64,000 bases of DNA, taken from assembly GCA_964573725.1 (NCBI GenBank), contig CAZNLJ010000018.1, positions 1 to 64,000 on the forward strand. The letters are read 5' to 3'. This document shows, piece by piece, positions 37,362 to 46,279 of this stretch. Position numbers and translations under genes: made by a program. The notes beneath the pieces were generated by a model. The model did not search any database. It was not told where the DNA came from and saw nothing but the letters and a program-made list of their open reading frames with translations. Within the stretch, counting starts at the first letter, position 1. The number at the start of each line of letters is the position of its first letter. The stretch comes from UBA6168 sp964573725 (GTDB lineage: Bacteria; Bacteroidota; Bacteroidia; Chitinophagales; Saprospiraceae).

Positions 37362-38228
37362 TCAGAATAACCAACGGTACCCGAAAGCAAGGGTCACCCC
37401 CACATGGATGACCATGATGACCAACATGATCAACGCAAACGGTAAATGGGCCACGTGCCAGTACCGGAACAACTCCTGCATGGTATGCAAACGCTCTATC
37501 CGACGGTTCAATTTGATTTCCCGCCGCACCAAACCCGCCAGTCCCCGGATTTCTTTCGTCGATAAGCCACTGGCCCGGAGTGACCGCCGGATTTCCGACA
37601 AGGTGCGCCGGTCTTCCAGGTAGTGCCTCCATAAGTTCAATCGAATGGCACCCGCCCCATGGGGTACGCCGTCGGCCGCATGTACCACCAGCTGCTGGGT
37701 CCTCTCGTCCAGCCGGTATGTTCCACTTATCAACTCCTCCAGGTTCGCCTTCATCGCCTTGACTTCCCCTAAACTCAACGCTCTCCCTTCTATCGTCCGG
37801 GGTATCTGGAGGTAGATGAACCGCCCGGCCACGCCACTCGCCACCACCGCCACCATGCTCCAGAAACTCACCGATACGATTCCGCCGAACTTGAAGGCCG
37901 TATGGAACAATATCATCACTGGCCCCAACGTGCAAAGGAATATGTGAAATTCCAACCAATACTTCAATCGACCCAACCGCGACAACCACCGAAAACGCTT
38001 TTTCGCCATGTACCCGAATACACCGATGAGAATGAGTAAGGTCCCGATAATCCCCAGCCCATGACCGAATATTCCACTGGGCTTGAACCAGTCATGGTCC
38101 GGATGGTAAAACCGCTCTTCCATCGGTGTCCGGTAATATCCGCCTCCTTTCACCAACAAGAATAGAAAGGCCGCCACCACGAGAAAAACCAAAGTACCCA
38201 CGTACAGGCGATGTGCCGTCTTGCTCAT
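37362..38228 (-). CDS. Putative di-heme transmembrane cytochrome b, first gene of the multiheme locus
   Basis: A 288-residue membrane protein with about five hydrophobic helices (about 8-26, 54-72, 92-112, 118-136, 262-282). Histidines sit within or beside the helices: His56, His95 and His109 in the first half, His258, His261 and His275 in the last part. Two pairs spaced about 14-17 residues apart suggest two b-type hemes across the membrane, as in quinol-oxidising cytochrome b subunits. A charged cytoplasmic-looking segment (about 145-250) separates the halves. I do not recognise a named family. The start ATG at 38228 has CAGGAG just upstream. It probably leads the operon and could link the quinone pool to the cytochromes. 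Confidence 0.65.
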   Translation of the reverse strand: MSKTAHRLYVGTLVFLVVAAFLFLLVKGGGYYRTPMEERFYHPDHDWFKPSGIFGHGLGIIGTLLILIGVFGYMAKKRFRWLSRLGRLKYWLEFHIFLCTLGPVMILFHTAFKFGGIVSVSFWSMVAVVASGVAGRFIYLQIPRTIEGRALSLGEVKAMKANLEELISGTYRLDERTQQLVVHAADGVPHGAGAIRLNLWRHYLEDRRTLSEIRRSLRASGLSTKEIRGLAGLVRREIKLNRRIERLHTMQELFRYWHVAHLPFALIMLVIMVIHVGVTLAFGYRWLF

Positions 38229-38341
38229 TGCTCCTGATTTTAGTTGCTAATCCTGACAATATTAGCGGATATTTTGCTTTGTAAAAATAATTTCCGTCGT
38301 TTCGGATGCTTTTCCAGGTACCTTGACATATTTTGCTGTCG

Positions 38342-39910
38342 ATGCAAGACAAACCGAAACCTATGCCGCACCTCCCCCTCGCTTTCCTGCTGCTGTGCCT
38401 GCCCTCTTGGCTTTCTGCCCAGGAAACCACCCGGGTCACCTTGCTCTACACCAATGACATCGAGAGCACCTACGATCCCATCGATGCCTTCTGGAACGAT
38501 ACCATCGACCAAATCGGCGGTATCGCCCACCTCGCCACCTTGATCCGCAATATACGGGATACGGCCGACCTGACCTTCCTATTCGACGCAGGGGATATCT
38601 TCACAGGGGCCCTTTCCCAATTTACCCGGGGAACGCTCCCGTTCGATATCTACAGTTCGATGGGCTATGATGTCATGACGCTCGGCAACCATGAATTCGA
38701 ATACGGCTGGGAACGCCTGGCGGAGGTCCGTTGCAGGGCCCGCTTCCCGGTCCTCTGCGCCAATATCTTCTACCGCCATACGGACATCCCTTTCGGTCAA
38801 CCTTACACCATCCTGGAAAAAAAGGGCTTCCGCATCGGCGTCGTCGGAGTCATGGGGACAGAAGCTTTCCGGAATACCATAAATCCCATCCATTCCGAAG
38901 GCCTCGAGATTCGCAATCCCCGGACGACCGCCCAATATTGGGTGGATCGAATCCGACCCTCCGTCGACCTCGTCGTACTGCTCACCCACCAAAACAACAG
39001 CGCTCCCATGCAAACCGATAAGGAGGTCGATACGGCCGTCCAACGGGGCTTCCATGAGGACCGCGACATGGCCGGCTCCATACAGGGCGTCGATGTGATC
39101 TTCGGCGGGCACTCCGATCACGGGCTGTGGCAACCTTACCAGGACCCGACGACCGGAACGCTCGTAGGCATTACCTTCGGACAAGGTAAGTACCTGGGAT
39201 ACCTGCAATTGGACTTCCATCGCAAATCCGGCACGAAAAGGCTGGCCGATGCCCGCCTCCTGCCTGTCGTCACCGCCGACCTCCCCCCCGACCCCGCTGT
39301 CCAGGGCCTGATCCGGCAAGCCCGGGAGGGCGCCCCCTCTATGACCAAACGCATCGGCGAAATCGACCGAACCGCCATCCGTCGTTATTATCGGGAATCC
39401 ACCCTCGGTAACCTGATGGCAGACCTCCTCCGGTCCGCCACCGGCGCGGATATCGCCATCGTCAACGCCGGCAGCCTTCGCGCCGACTTGCCCCATGGCC
39501 CCGTCCCGGTTGAAAAACTGGTCAACGTGTATCCCTTCGTCGATAGGGCGGTCATAAAATCGCTCTCCGGAGCCGCACTCCTCGACCTCCTAGAATATAG
39601 CTACCAAAAAACCTATGGCGTCGCCCAACTGTCCGGCATCAAAACCGTCTACGACGACCGCCTCCCTCCCGGCAGCCGGCTCCTGCAAGCTTCCTTCCAA
39701 GGTAATCCCATCGATCCAAATGCTTCCTATACCGTTGTCTCCAGCAGCTTTCTCGCCAATGGCGGCGATGGCTTCCTCCAACTCCGCCTGGCTCCCCTCG
39801 TCTGGCAAAGTGAAAACCGTATGATCGACCTGCTGGTCGAAGCTTTCGAACTGGCCTCCCCGCTGTCCACCCCACCCCTCGGCCGTCAGGTCAACCTCGC
39901 TCATGAATAA
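38342..39910 (+). CDS. Secreted 5'-nucleotidase/UshA-like metallophosphoesterase
   Basis: A 522-residue protein with a signal peptide ending LSAQ (about residue 27). The N-terminal calcineurin-like phosphoesterase domain has LLYTNDIEST, LFDAGDIF, LGNHEFEYG, LLTHQNN and FGGHSDH, the dinuclear metal motifs. The C-terminal 5'-nucleotidase domain has ESTLGNLMADLL, NAGSLRADL and NGGDGF, the substrate-binding region. The usual TNDIHG histidine, a metal ligand, is glutamate here, as in some related proteins I have seen. It probably hydrolyses nucleotides or similar phosphate esters in the periplasm. Starts at 38342 and 38363 are both possible. It is divergent from the cytochrome b gene. Confidence 0.85.
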   Translation: MQDKPKPMPHLPLAFLLLCLPSWLSAQETTRVTLLYTNDIESTYDPIDAFWNDTIDQIGGIAHLATLIRNIRDTADLTFLFDAGDIFTGALSQFTRGTLPFDIYSSMGYDVMTLGNHEFEYGWERLAEVRCRARFPVLCANIFYRHTDIPFGQPYTILEKKGFRIGVVGVMGTEAFRNTINPIHSEGLEIRNPRTTAQYWVDRIRPSVDLVVLLTHQNNSAPMQTDKEVDTAVQRGFHEDRDMAGSIQGVDVIFGGHSDHGLWQPYQDPTTGTLVGITFGQGKYLGYLQLDFHRKSGTKRLADARLLPVVTADLPPDPAVQGLIRQAREGAPSMTKRIGEIDRTAIRRYYRESTLGNLMADLLRSATGADIAIVNAGSLRADLPHGPVPVEKLVNVYPFVDRAVIKSLSGAALLDLLEYSYQKTYGVAQLSGIKTVYDDRLPPGSRLLQASFQGNPIDPNASYTVVSSSFLANGGDGFLQLRLAPLVWQSENRMIDLLVEAFELASPLSTPPLGRQVNLAHE

Positions 39911-40354
39911 TGCCCCGCCCCCCCAAAGACGCACACGTCAACCAGCCTTTTCGAATTGCCCTGGATTACCAAACACGCATACGCTTGCGTCAAGTTTCCT
40001 TCCTCCTGGCGGAAGCGGCGGGATTCCCGCCTGCCTCCCCACCACCGGCTCCCTCGGGTTTCCCCTTCCCGCTCTCCTCGAAGCATCCGTATCCATACCC
40101 ATCGCCCAGTTCGTTTGCTGCTTGCACCCCACCACCTGGCCTGCGCAGGAAGACCGCTTCCGTTTTTCAAAAGCACGCCGATGACCTGGCCTTTTCTTGG
40201 CCGTGGCCTCTCATCTTCCGCAACTCAACCCTTCTGGATAATTAATTACAAAACATTGATTTTCTGTTTTTTTAGTCATCAAACCCGCTGATGTGCTACG
40301 CCCTGCACTAAAAAGGGCGCGGGGTGCAGCCCCACGCCTAAAAAATTTTTTAAA

Positions 40355-40389
40355 ACGGCCGACGGCGCAATTGGCGCGCCGTCGGCCGT
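40355..40389 (-). terminator. Strong hairpin with T-rich tail on the minus strand
   Basis: ACGGCCGACGGCGC pairs perfectly with GCGCCGTCGGCCGT around a 7-base loop (14 bp). On the minus strand it is followed by TTTTAAAAAATTTTTT. It would stop transcription leaving the ATP synthase operon; on the other strand it could stop read-through from the nucleotidase gene. Confidence 0.6.
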
Positions 40390-40566
40390 CCTGTCCAAAA
40401 GGCGGGAAGCGCAATAAAGACCCTTTGGTTATGAGTAGCTACGTTTTTATACAATCATTCGAACTTTGTAATCAACATGTTCGATTTGATTTTTAAAGTG
40501 CGAAAGATGAGTAGCCTCCCTTGTATCCTTGCGATCCGGTCGCACCCGGACCCTATACAACACGGC

Positions 40567-40603
40567 ATAACGGACGAGGCCAAAGGAGCAAACTCCTTTG
40601 GCC
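40567..40603. repeat. 37-bp direct repeat, copy 1
   Basis: Identical to 40641-40677, starting ATAACGGACGAGG. It contains the CCAAAGGAG-CAAA-CTCCTTTGG inverted repeat, so it can form a shorter hairpin. The flanks differ, and it lies 74 bp from the other copy. Confidence 0.8.
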
Positions 40604-40640
40604 CATCATAGATTGCCTTGACTTCGCGCACAGGCGGGAA

Positions 40641-40683
40641 ATAACGGACGAGGCCAAAGGAGCAAACTCCTTTGGCCTCGTCC
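40641..40683 (-). terminator. 37-bp repeat copy 2 with extended 17-bp hairpin after atpG
   Basis: GGACGAGGCCAAAGGAG, loop CAAA, and its exact complement form a 17-bp perfect stem (40646-40683) beginning 33 bp past the atpG stop. On the minus strand GTTATTTCC follows, only weakly T-rich. Likely the first terminator of the ATP synthase operon. It is the completed form of the 37-bp repeat at 40567. Confidence 0.6.
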
Positions 40684-40716
40684 ATGCATGAAAAACCGGG
40701 AATACAACCGGAAACC

Positions 40717-41607
40717 TTACGCGCCTTCCAACGCTGCCGCCCCCCCGACAATCTCCAGGATTTCCCCGGTGATCGCTTCCTGACGAGCCTTGTTGTAACT
40801 CAAGCGCAGACTTTTCAAGAGATCGTTCGCATTCTCCGTCGCCTTGTCCATCGCCGTCATCCGGGCACCGTGCTCAGAGGCATGCGTATCCAACAGGTAT
40901 TTTTGGAAAGTGGTCTGCAGGATGCTCGGAACCAAGGTCCGCAGGAGACTTTCCATGTCCGGCTCGAAAAGGTAATCCGCCCGCGGACCCTTCTCCGCAA
41001 CCGCAGCGGATTTCGGAACCGGTAACCACTGCTCCGTCTCCGGATATTGGGTCGCCGCATTCTTGAAACGACCGTAGGATACCTCCACCACGTCGTATAC
41101 TCCTTGCTCGAATGCATCCATCAGATACTGGGATACTTCCGCCACCCGGTCGAAACTCAGGTCGTTGAACAACTCCACGTGATCCTTCACGATCGTCGCT
41201 TCCGTATATCGGCGCCGAAAGAAATCATACCCCTTTTTACCGATGGGAAGGATGGTCACGTCGCCCTGCAGATACAGGTGCCGGTACTTGCCTTCCAAAT
41301 TGGCGACCGCGGACTTGATCACATTCGTATTGAATGCACCACACAGACCCCGGTTGGATGTGACAACCACCAAGCAAACCTTGTTCACCGGCCTTTCCAC
41401 CCCGAAACTGGTGTCCGCCTCCCCGCCCAGGGCGGAAAGGATATTCCGGAGCAGCTCGTTCAATTTGTTGGCGTACGGACGCATCTGCTGGATTGCCTGC
41501 TGGGCACGACGCAGCTTCGCAGCGGACACCATCTTCATCGCCTTGGTGATCTGCTGGGTGTTCTGTACGGAGACGATCCGCTCCCGGACTGCTTTTAGAT
41601 TGGCCAT
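40717..41607 (-). CDS. atpG: ATP synthase F1 gamma subunit
   Basis: The 296-residue central stalk subunit that rotates inside the alpha-beta hexamer. The N-terminal helix opens MANLKAVRERIVSVQNTQQITKAMKMVSAAKLRRAQQ (split here over residues 1-37), the family signature. The C-terminal helix has ASEHGARMTAMDKATENA and ends LSYNKARQEAITGEILEIVGGAAAL, also diagnostic. An insert around 205-225 (AVAEKGPRADYLFEPD) fits Bacteroidota homologues. ATG at 41607, 25 bp after atpA. It is the last gene of the operon; no atpD or atpC follows. Confidence 0.95.
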   Translation of the reverse strand: MANLKAVRERIVSVQNTQQITKAMKMVSAAKLRRAQQAIQQMRPYANKLNELLRNILSALGGEADTSFGVERPVNKVCLVVVTSNRGLCGAFNTNVIKSAVANLEGKYRHLYLQGDVTILPIGKKGYDFFRRRYTEATIVKDHVELFNDLSFDRVAEVSQYLMDAFEQGVYDVVEVSYGRFKNAATQYPETEQWLPVPKSAAVAEKGPRADYLFEPDMESLLRTLVPSILQTTFQKYLLDTHASEHGARMTAMDKATENANDLLKSLRLSYNKARQEAITGEILEIVGGAAALEGA

Positions 41608-41632
41608 GGATATTTTGTTGGACGGTCTGTTG

Positions 41633-43219
41633 TCATTGCTTGTACTGCTGGGCCAACTCACCCGCCAAGCGGGTTATGGTCGCAAGCGCCGTATCGGACA
41701 GCTTGCCGGCCTTGAAGTCGGCCAACGCTTCCGGATGCAGCTGCTCCAGCTTCAACAGGAATATTTCCTCGAATTCCCGAACCTTGGCGACCGGGACACC
41801 CTTCAACAGACCCTGCGTACCCAGGTAAATGATCGCTACCTGCTTCTCCACCGATACCGGCGAATATTGGGGCTGCTTGAGGATTTCCACGTTCCGCTTG
41901 CCCTTCTCCAGCACCGCCACCGTAGCGGCATCCAGGTCGGAACCGAATTTCGAGAAGGCCTCCAACTCCCGGTATTGGGCCTGGTCGATTTTCAAGGTAC
42001 CGGAAACCTTCTTCATCGATTTGATCTGGGCCGAACCCCCGACCCGGCTCACCGAGATACCCACGTTGATCGCCGGCCGGATACCGGCATTGAACAGGTT
42101 CGACTCCAAAAATATCTGGCCGTCCGTAATGGAAATCACGTTCGTGGGGATATAGGCGGATACGTCGCCGGCCTGGGTTTCGATGATCGGAAGGGCCGTC
42201 AGGGAACCGCCCCCCTTGACAATGCCGGCCTGCTTCAGGCTCTCCGGCAGGTCGTTCATGTTGGCGGCAATCGCATCGTTGTTGATGACCTTGGCCGCCC
42301 GCTCCAACAATCGGGAATGCAAATAGAAAATGTCCCCGGGATAAGCTTCCCGGCCGGGCGGACGGCGCAACAACAGGGACACTTCCCGGTAGGCCACCGC
42401 TTGCTTGGACAAGTCGTCGTACACAATCAGTGCCGGCCGGCCGGTATCCCGGAAATATTCGCCGATGGCAGCCCCGGCATATGGGGCGAAGAACACCAGC
42501 GGGGCAGGCTCCGCCGCAGATGCGGATACGATGACCGTGTAGGCCATGGCTCCGTTCTCCTCCAATGTCTTGGCAATATTCGCCACCGTAGAAGCCTTCT
42601 GTCCCGATGCCACATAAATGCAGAAGACAGGCTCCCCACGGTCGTAGAATTCCTTCTGGTTGATGATCGTATCGATCGCAATCGCCGTCTTGCCCGTCTG
42701 ACGGTCACCGATAATCAGCTCCCGCTGGCCACGGCCGATCGGAATCATCGAATCGATGGCCTTGATTCCCGTCTGCAACGGCTCGTTCACCGGTTGGCGG
42801 TAGATCACCCCGGGCGCCTTGCGCTCCAACGGCATCTCGTACTTGGTCCCGCCGATCGGCCCCTTGCCGTCTATCGGCTGGCCCAGCGGATTCACCACCC
42901 GGCCCACCATTTGGTCGTTCACCTCAATCGAAGCGATCCGGCCGGTCCGCCGGACCGTCGAACCCTCCCGGATGTTGTCACCCGGACCCATCAGAACCAC
43001 CCCGACATTGTCCTCCTCCAGGTTGAGGACCACCGCCTTGACGCCGGTCTCAAATTCCACCAATTCGCCCGCCTGGGCGTTGTTCAAACCGTAGACACGG
43101 GCAATTCCGTCACCCACCTGGAGAACGGTTCCCACCTCCTCCAATTCTGTGGCCGTGTTGAAACCCGAAAGCTGTTGCTTCAGGATCGCGGATATTTCAT
43201 CGGGTTTGACGTCAATCAT
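41633..43219 (-). CDS. atpA: ATP synthase F1 alpha subunit
   Basis: The 528-residue non-catalytic nucleotide-binding subunit of F1. The P-loop GDRQTGKT is at 171-178, with VSASAAEPAPL and the ATP synthase alpha/beta signature PAINVGISVSRVGGSAQ near 385. The N-terminal beta-barrel starts with MIDVKPDEISAILKQQL. Full length for the family. It lies 91 bp after atpH and 25 bp before atpG. Confidence 0.97.
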   Translation of the reverse strand: MIDVKPDEISAILKQQLSGFNTATELEEVGTVLQVGDGIARVYGLNNAQAGELVEFETGVKAVVLNLEEDNVGVVLMGPGDNIREGSTVRRTGRIASIEVNDQMVGRVVNPLGQPIDGKGPIGGTKYEMPLERKAPGVIYRQPVNEPLQTGIKAIDSMIPIGRGQRELIIGDRQTGKTAIAIDTIINQKEFYDRGEPVFCIYVASGQKASTVANIAKTLEENGAMAYTVIVSASAAEPAPLVFFAPYAGAAIGEYFRDTGRPALIVYDDLSKQAVAYREVSLLLRRPPGREAYPGDIFYLHSRLLERAAKVINNDAIAANMNDLPESLKQAGIVKGGGSLTALPIIETQAGDVSAYIPTNVISITDGQIFLESNLFNAGIRPAINVGISVSRVGGSAQIKSMKKVSGTLKIDQAQYRELEAFSKFGSDLDAATVAVLEKGKRNVEILKQPQYSPVSVEKQVAIIYLGTQGLLKGVPVAKVREFEEIFLLKLEQLHPEALADFKAGKLSDTALATITRLAGELAQQYKQ

Positions 43220-43310
43220 GAGCTGTAGGATTTGTTGCCGGTTGAAGTGATCGGGTACCCTCGGTACCGCTTCCGTCAGGAAGCGCTACCCGCAGGCTGC
43301 CGCATCGGCT

Positions 43311-43880
43311 TCACTGGGCTATGACTTGCGAAATGTATAGGTTGTCTTTGAACTCTTTTCTCAATAGGGCCAGCTTGTGCTGGATACTGGCATCGTACAG
43401 CCGGTCGTCCAACTCGATGACGAACCCGCCGATCAGTTCCGAATCCACTTCCACCGACAATTCCACCGTGGCACTCGTGACCGGACTGGCCTGCAGGATG
43501 TCCCGGATCTGACCGACTACCGCCGGATCCAGGTCGGAAGCCGTCCTTACCCGGACACTCGTGATTCCCTTGTGCCGCTTGTACTGCTCCTCGAATGAGG
43601 TGGCGATGTCCAGGATGTGCGCTTCCCGACCCTTCCGGAAAAGGATGTCCAGGAAGGCTACCGTCAAATCGTCGAACTTGTCCCGGAACAAGGCGTGGAC
43701 AATCTGCTGCTTCTTATCCGCCTTCACCACCGGACTTTTCAACATCAGCATGAAATCCCGGCTCCGGGATGCGGCACGCAACACCTCGATGTCCGCCAGG
43801 ACACGCTCCAAGTTTCCCCGCTCGATCGACAGGTCGATCAGCGATTTGGCATACCGGCTGGCTATTCTTTGTACTCCCAT
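43311..43880 (-). CDS. atpH: ATP synthase F1 delta subunit (OSCP)
   Basis: A 189-residue peripheral stalk protein linking F1 to the b subunits. It starts MGVQRIASRYAKSLIDLSIE, the N-terminal helix of the family, and has the conserved C-terminal segment VDSELIGGFVIELDDRLYDASI. The ATG at 43880 is preferred over 43934, which adds an unrelated basic extension. It lies between atpF and atpA. Confidence 0.93.
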   Translation of the reverse strand: MGVQRIASRYAKSLIDLSIERGNLERVLADIEVLRAASRSRDFMLMLKSPVVKADKKQQIVHALFRDKFDDLTVAFLDILFRKGREAHILDIATSFEEQYKRHKGITSVRVRTASDLDPAVVGQIRDILQASPVTSATVELSVEVDSELIGGFVIELDDRLYDASIQHKLALLRKEFKDNLYISQVIAQ

Positions 43881-44011
43881 GGTGCTTTTCGTGGTGGAGG
43901 TCCTCTCCTTCCGACCAGGCTGTATTCCCGACATCGACCGCTCCTGTGTCGGTCGACCGGCGACGGGTCATGCGCCTGACCGGTCCTGTGGACCATAACC
44001 GGATGAAGGCC

Positions 44012-44524
44012 TCAGTTGAATTTGATGTCTTTGACCAGGTCCTTGACGTACTGCTCCTGCTCCGCATTTCCCTGTAGCTGGCGACGCAGGAGTTTCTCCG
44101 AAATCTCCAATGCCATGGTCCCGACCTGGTTCTTCAAGTCGATGACCGCCGCCATCTTCTGATGCTCGATCTGCTCCTTGGCACTCGCCACGATCTTCTG
44201 TGCCTCCAGCTTCGCTTTTTCCCGCGATTCCGCAACCAGGGCATCCCCGGCATCCTTGGCCTCCTTCAGGATTTTCGCACGCTCTTCCCTGGCCTGGATG
44301 AGCAGCTGCTCGTTCTCCGCCTTCAGGTTGCTCATCTCCTGCCGGACCCGCTTGGCTTCATCCAGGGAATGCTGGATGTCCGTCTCCCGCTTTTTCAAGG
44401 CTTCCGCAATCGGACGAAAGGCGAATTTGCCGATGACGAACCAAAACAACAGGAATATCACCGTGGTCCAAAACAACAGACCGAAATCGGGTTTGATGAC
44501 AGAAAAATCAGCCAGAAATATCAT
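44012..44524 (-). CDS. atpF: ATP synthase F0 b subunit
   Basis: A 170-residue peripheral stalk subunit. One N-terminal membrane helix (about 14-34, GLLFWTTVIFLLFWFVIGKF) is followed by a long charged coiled coil rich in Glu, Lys and Arg, typical of subunit b. ATG at 44524; 121 bp downstream of atpE. Confidence 0.95.
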   Translation of the reverse strand: MIFLADFSVIKPDFGLLFWTTVIFLLFWFVIGKFAFRPIAEALKKRETDIQHSLDEAKRVRQEMSNLKAENEQLLIQAREERAKILKEAKDAGDALVAESREKAKLEAQKIVASAKEQIEHQKMAAVIDLKNQVGTMALEISEKLLRRQLQGNAEQEQYVKDLVKDIKFN

Positions 44525-44645
44525 GATGGTGAATTGTTTTGCTTGTATTGAAGTGTCGGGGCTACATACCCGGCCAGGATTCCTGGAAGGACAGGCCCGG
44601 AGACCAACCGTCCCGTAGCCTGCCTTTCCGCTTCCCGTAATGGAA

Positions 44646-44858
44646 TTACGGGTTGTTGCTCAGGAATGCCACCACGATCGCGATCAGTGCGGCACCTTCC
44701 ACCAGGGCCGCCATCAGGATCATGTTGGAACGAATGTCTCCGATGGCCTCCGGTTGACGGGCGATGGCTTCCATCGCCTTACCACCGATCTGTCCGATGC
44801 CGATGGCGGCGCCGATGACGGCCAAACCCATTCCGATTGCGGTAATTGAACCAAACAT
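44646..44858 (-). CDS. atpE: ATP synthase F0 c subunit
   Basis: A 70-residue hairpin proteolipid forming the rotor ring. The polar loop ARQPE is at 33-37 and the ion-binding carboxylate is Glu54 in ALVEGAALIA. The glutamine in helix 1 and the Ser/Tyr pattern around the carboxylate that mark sodium-binding c subunits are not aligned here, so proton coupling is likely. Confidence 0.97.
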   Translation of the reverse strand: MFGSITAIGMGLAVIGAAIGIGQIGGKAMEAIARQPEAIGDIRSNMILMAALVEGAALIAIVVAFLSNNP

Positions 44859-44936
44859 AAGGATACTATTTACAGTGTTAAGATATCAATTCTTCCCGCC
44901 CCCACCTGCACCGGCCGCAAAGCCGGACCGGTCCTT

Positions 44937-46187
44937 TCAATGGTGGCTCTCCTCGGTGGCCGCACCGATGTAGGAGGCGGTCAATATGGTGAAGACGAAT
45001 GCCTGTATGAAGGCGACCAATAATTCGATCGACATCATGAAAATCGTCAACACCGTCGATCCCACCGCCGTCCCGTAACTGGCGCCGGCCGATTCCCCGG
45101 ATTTGCCGAACAGGAATATCAAACCGACGAATATCACGATGACCATGTGACCCGCTGTTATGTTCGCAAACAAACGTAACATCAATGTCAGCGGCTTGAT
45201 GAACACCCCCAGGACCTCCACAGGCGTCAGTACCGTCTTCACCCAGGCGGGAACCCCCGGCATCCATAACACGTGCTCCCAATAATTCCGGTTGCCGCTC
45301 AGGTTCACCACCAAAAAGGTAATCACCGCCAGAACCATCGTCACCCCCAGGTTGCCCGTCACATTGCTACCGCCGAGAAACGGTACCTGGCCGAACAGGT
45401 TCAAACCCAGGATGAAAAAGAACAAGGACATCAGGAAAGGCAGGTAAGTCTCCCACTTGTGCCCGATGAACGGCTTGGCCACCTCGTCCTGGATGAACAG
45501 GAATATCGGCTCTATAAAGGACTGTATGCCTTTCGGCGCCTGTCCGTCCCGGTCGCGGTATGCCTTCGCTACCGACAAGAACATCCAACCGAACAGTACC
45601 AGGATCACCAACATGCTCACCACGTTCTTGGTCAGCGAAAAATCGTAGAAACTGGTGATGCCGCCGCCGAACAATCCGCCGTCCGCCGTACTCCGCGCTT
45701 CTGTCGCCCATAGACGGTCGCCGTAACAAATGTGCGGAACCTCCACCGTCTTGCCGGCCGCGTTCTCCAGCTTCAGGAAATGCGGATGATGACCCACCGC
45801 CACCGTTCCCGCCGGAAATGCCGGATCCGACACGCGCCGGACCATACCCTCCACCAGGACGTACCGATCGACCGCCGTATGCCCGTTCCCATGCGCATCC
45901 GCATGGAAAGCACCGGAGGAAAAAATCGACCATCCCGCCGCCGGAGCGTACAGGAAGCAGGGCAAGGGTAAGGTGAAAGGACCGATGCTGTAGATGTTCT
46001 GGTCGGAAATGTGATGGAAAGCCGTACCGCCCGGATTGAAAGGACCATGCTCCGGTTCCCCGCATCCGCCGGTCTCCCCGTGTGCCGCCTCGCCGGCTTG
46101 CGTCGGGTGCTCCGGAGCGTGTTCCTGCGCCCGCAGGGGAACAGTCAGGAATACCAGGAATGTTAGGCCAAGAAGGTAGCTGCGCAT
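44937..46187 (-). CDS. atpB: ATP synthase F0 a subunit with long periplasmic N-terminal extension
   Basis: A 416-residue membrane subunit providing the ion half-channels. It starts with a signal peptide (MRSYLLGLTFLVFLTVPLRAQ), then a histidine-rich periplasmic region (about 22-175), as is usual in Bacteroidota, then the helical domain. The essential arginine is in LMLRLFANITAGH, and SIELLVAFIQAFVFTILTASYIG is the C-terminal signature. The start at 46187 is supported by a promoter box at 46232-46239; the alternative ATG at 46218 would leave almost no leader. Confidence 0.95.
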   Translation of the reverse strand: MRSYLLGLTFLVFLTVPLRAQEHAPEHPTQAGEAAHGETGGCGEPEHGPFNPGGTAFHHISDQNIYSIGPFTLPLPCFLYAPAAGWSIFSSGAFHADAHGNGHTAVDRYVLVEGMVRRVSDPAFPAGTVAVGHHPHFLKLENAAGKTVEVPHICYGDRLWATEARSTADGGLFGGGITSFYDFSLTKNVVSMLVILVLFGWMFLSVAKAYRDRDGQAPKGIQSFIEPIFLFIQDEVAKPFIGHKWETYLPFLMSLFFFILGLNLFGQVPFLGGSNVTGNLGVTMVLAVITFLVVNLSGNRNYWEHVLWMPGVPAWVKTVLTPVEVLGVFIKPLTLMLRLFANITAGHMVIVIFVGLIFLFGKSGESAGASYGTAVGSTVLTIFMMSIELLVAFIQAFVFTILTASYIGAATEESHH

Positions 46188-46231
46188 CCTTGTATATTTT
46201 TTTGGATTGTCTGGCATTTTGAAAAGCCGCG

Positions 46232-46239
46232 CAAAGGTA
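46232..46239 (-). promoter_or_regulatory. -7 promoter box of the ATP synthase operon
   Basis: The minus strand reads TACCTTTG, the same sequence as before the Uup gene, with TTTA 21 bases upstream. Transcription would start near 46225, giving a leader of about 38 nt for atpB starting at 46187. Confidence 0.55.
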
Positions 46240-46279
46240 GGTATTCCAATCTTTAATTCGTAAAGCGAATCGTACTTTT

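Larger units (their letters stand above)
39911..40716. other. Long intergenic region with hairpins and short repeats
   Basis: About 800 bp between convergent genes (nucleotidase and atpG). Frames of 65-111 codons here are proline- and serine-rich with no domain and I reject them. What it does hold is two strong hairpins and a 37-bp direct repeat, listed separately, and an AT-rich patch around 40430-40500. Confidence 0.6.

Noticed and set aside
39910..40245. Plus frames after the nucleotidase gene
   Set aside because: Proline/serine-rich, several overlapping frames of similar length, no family features.
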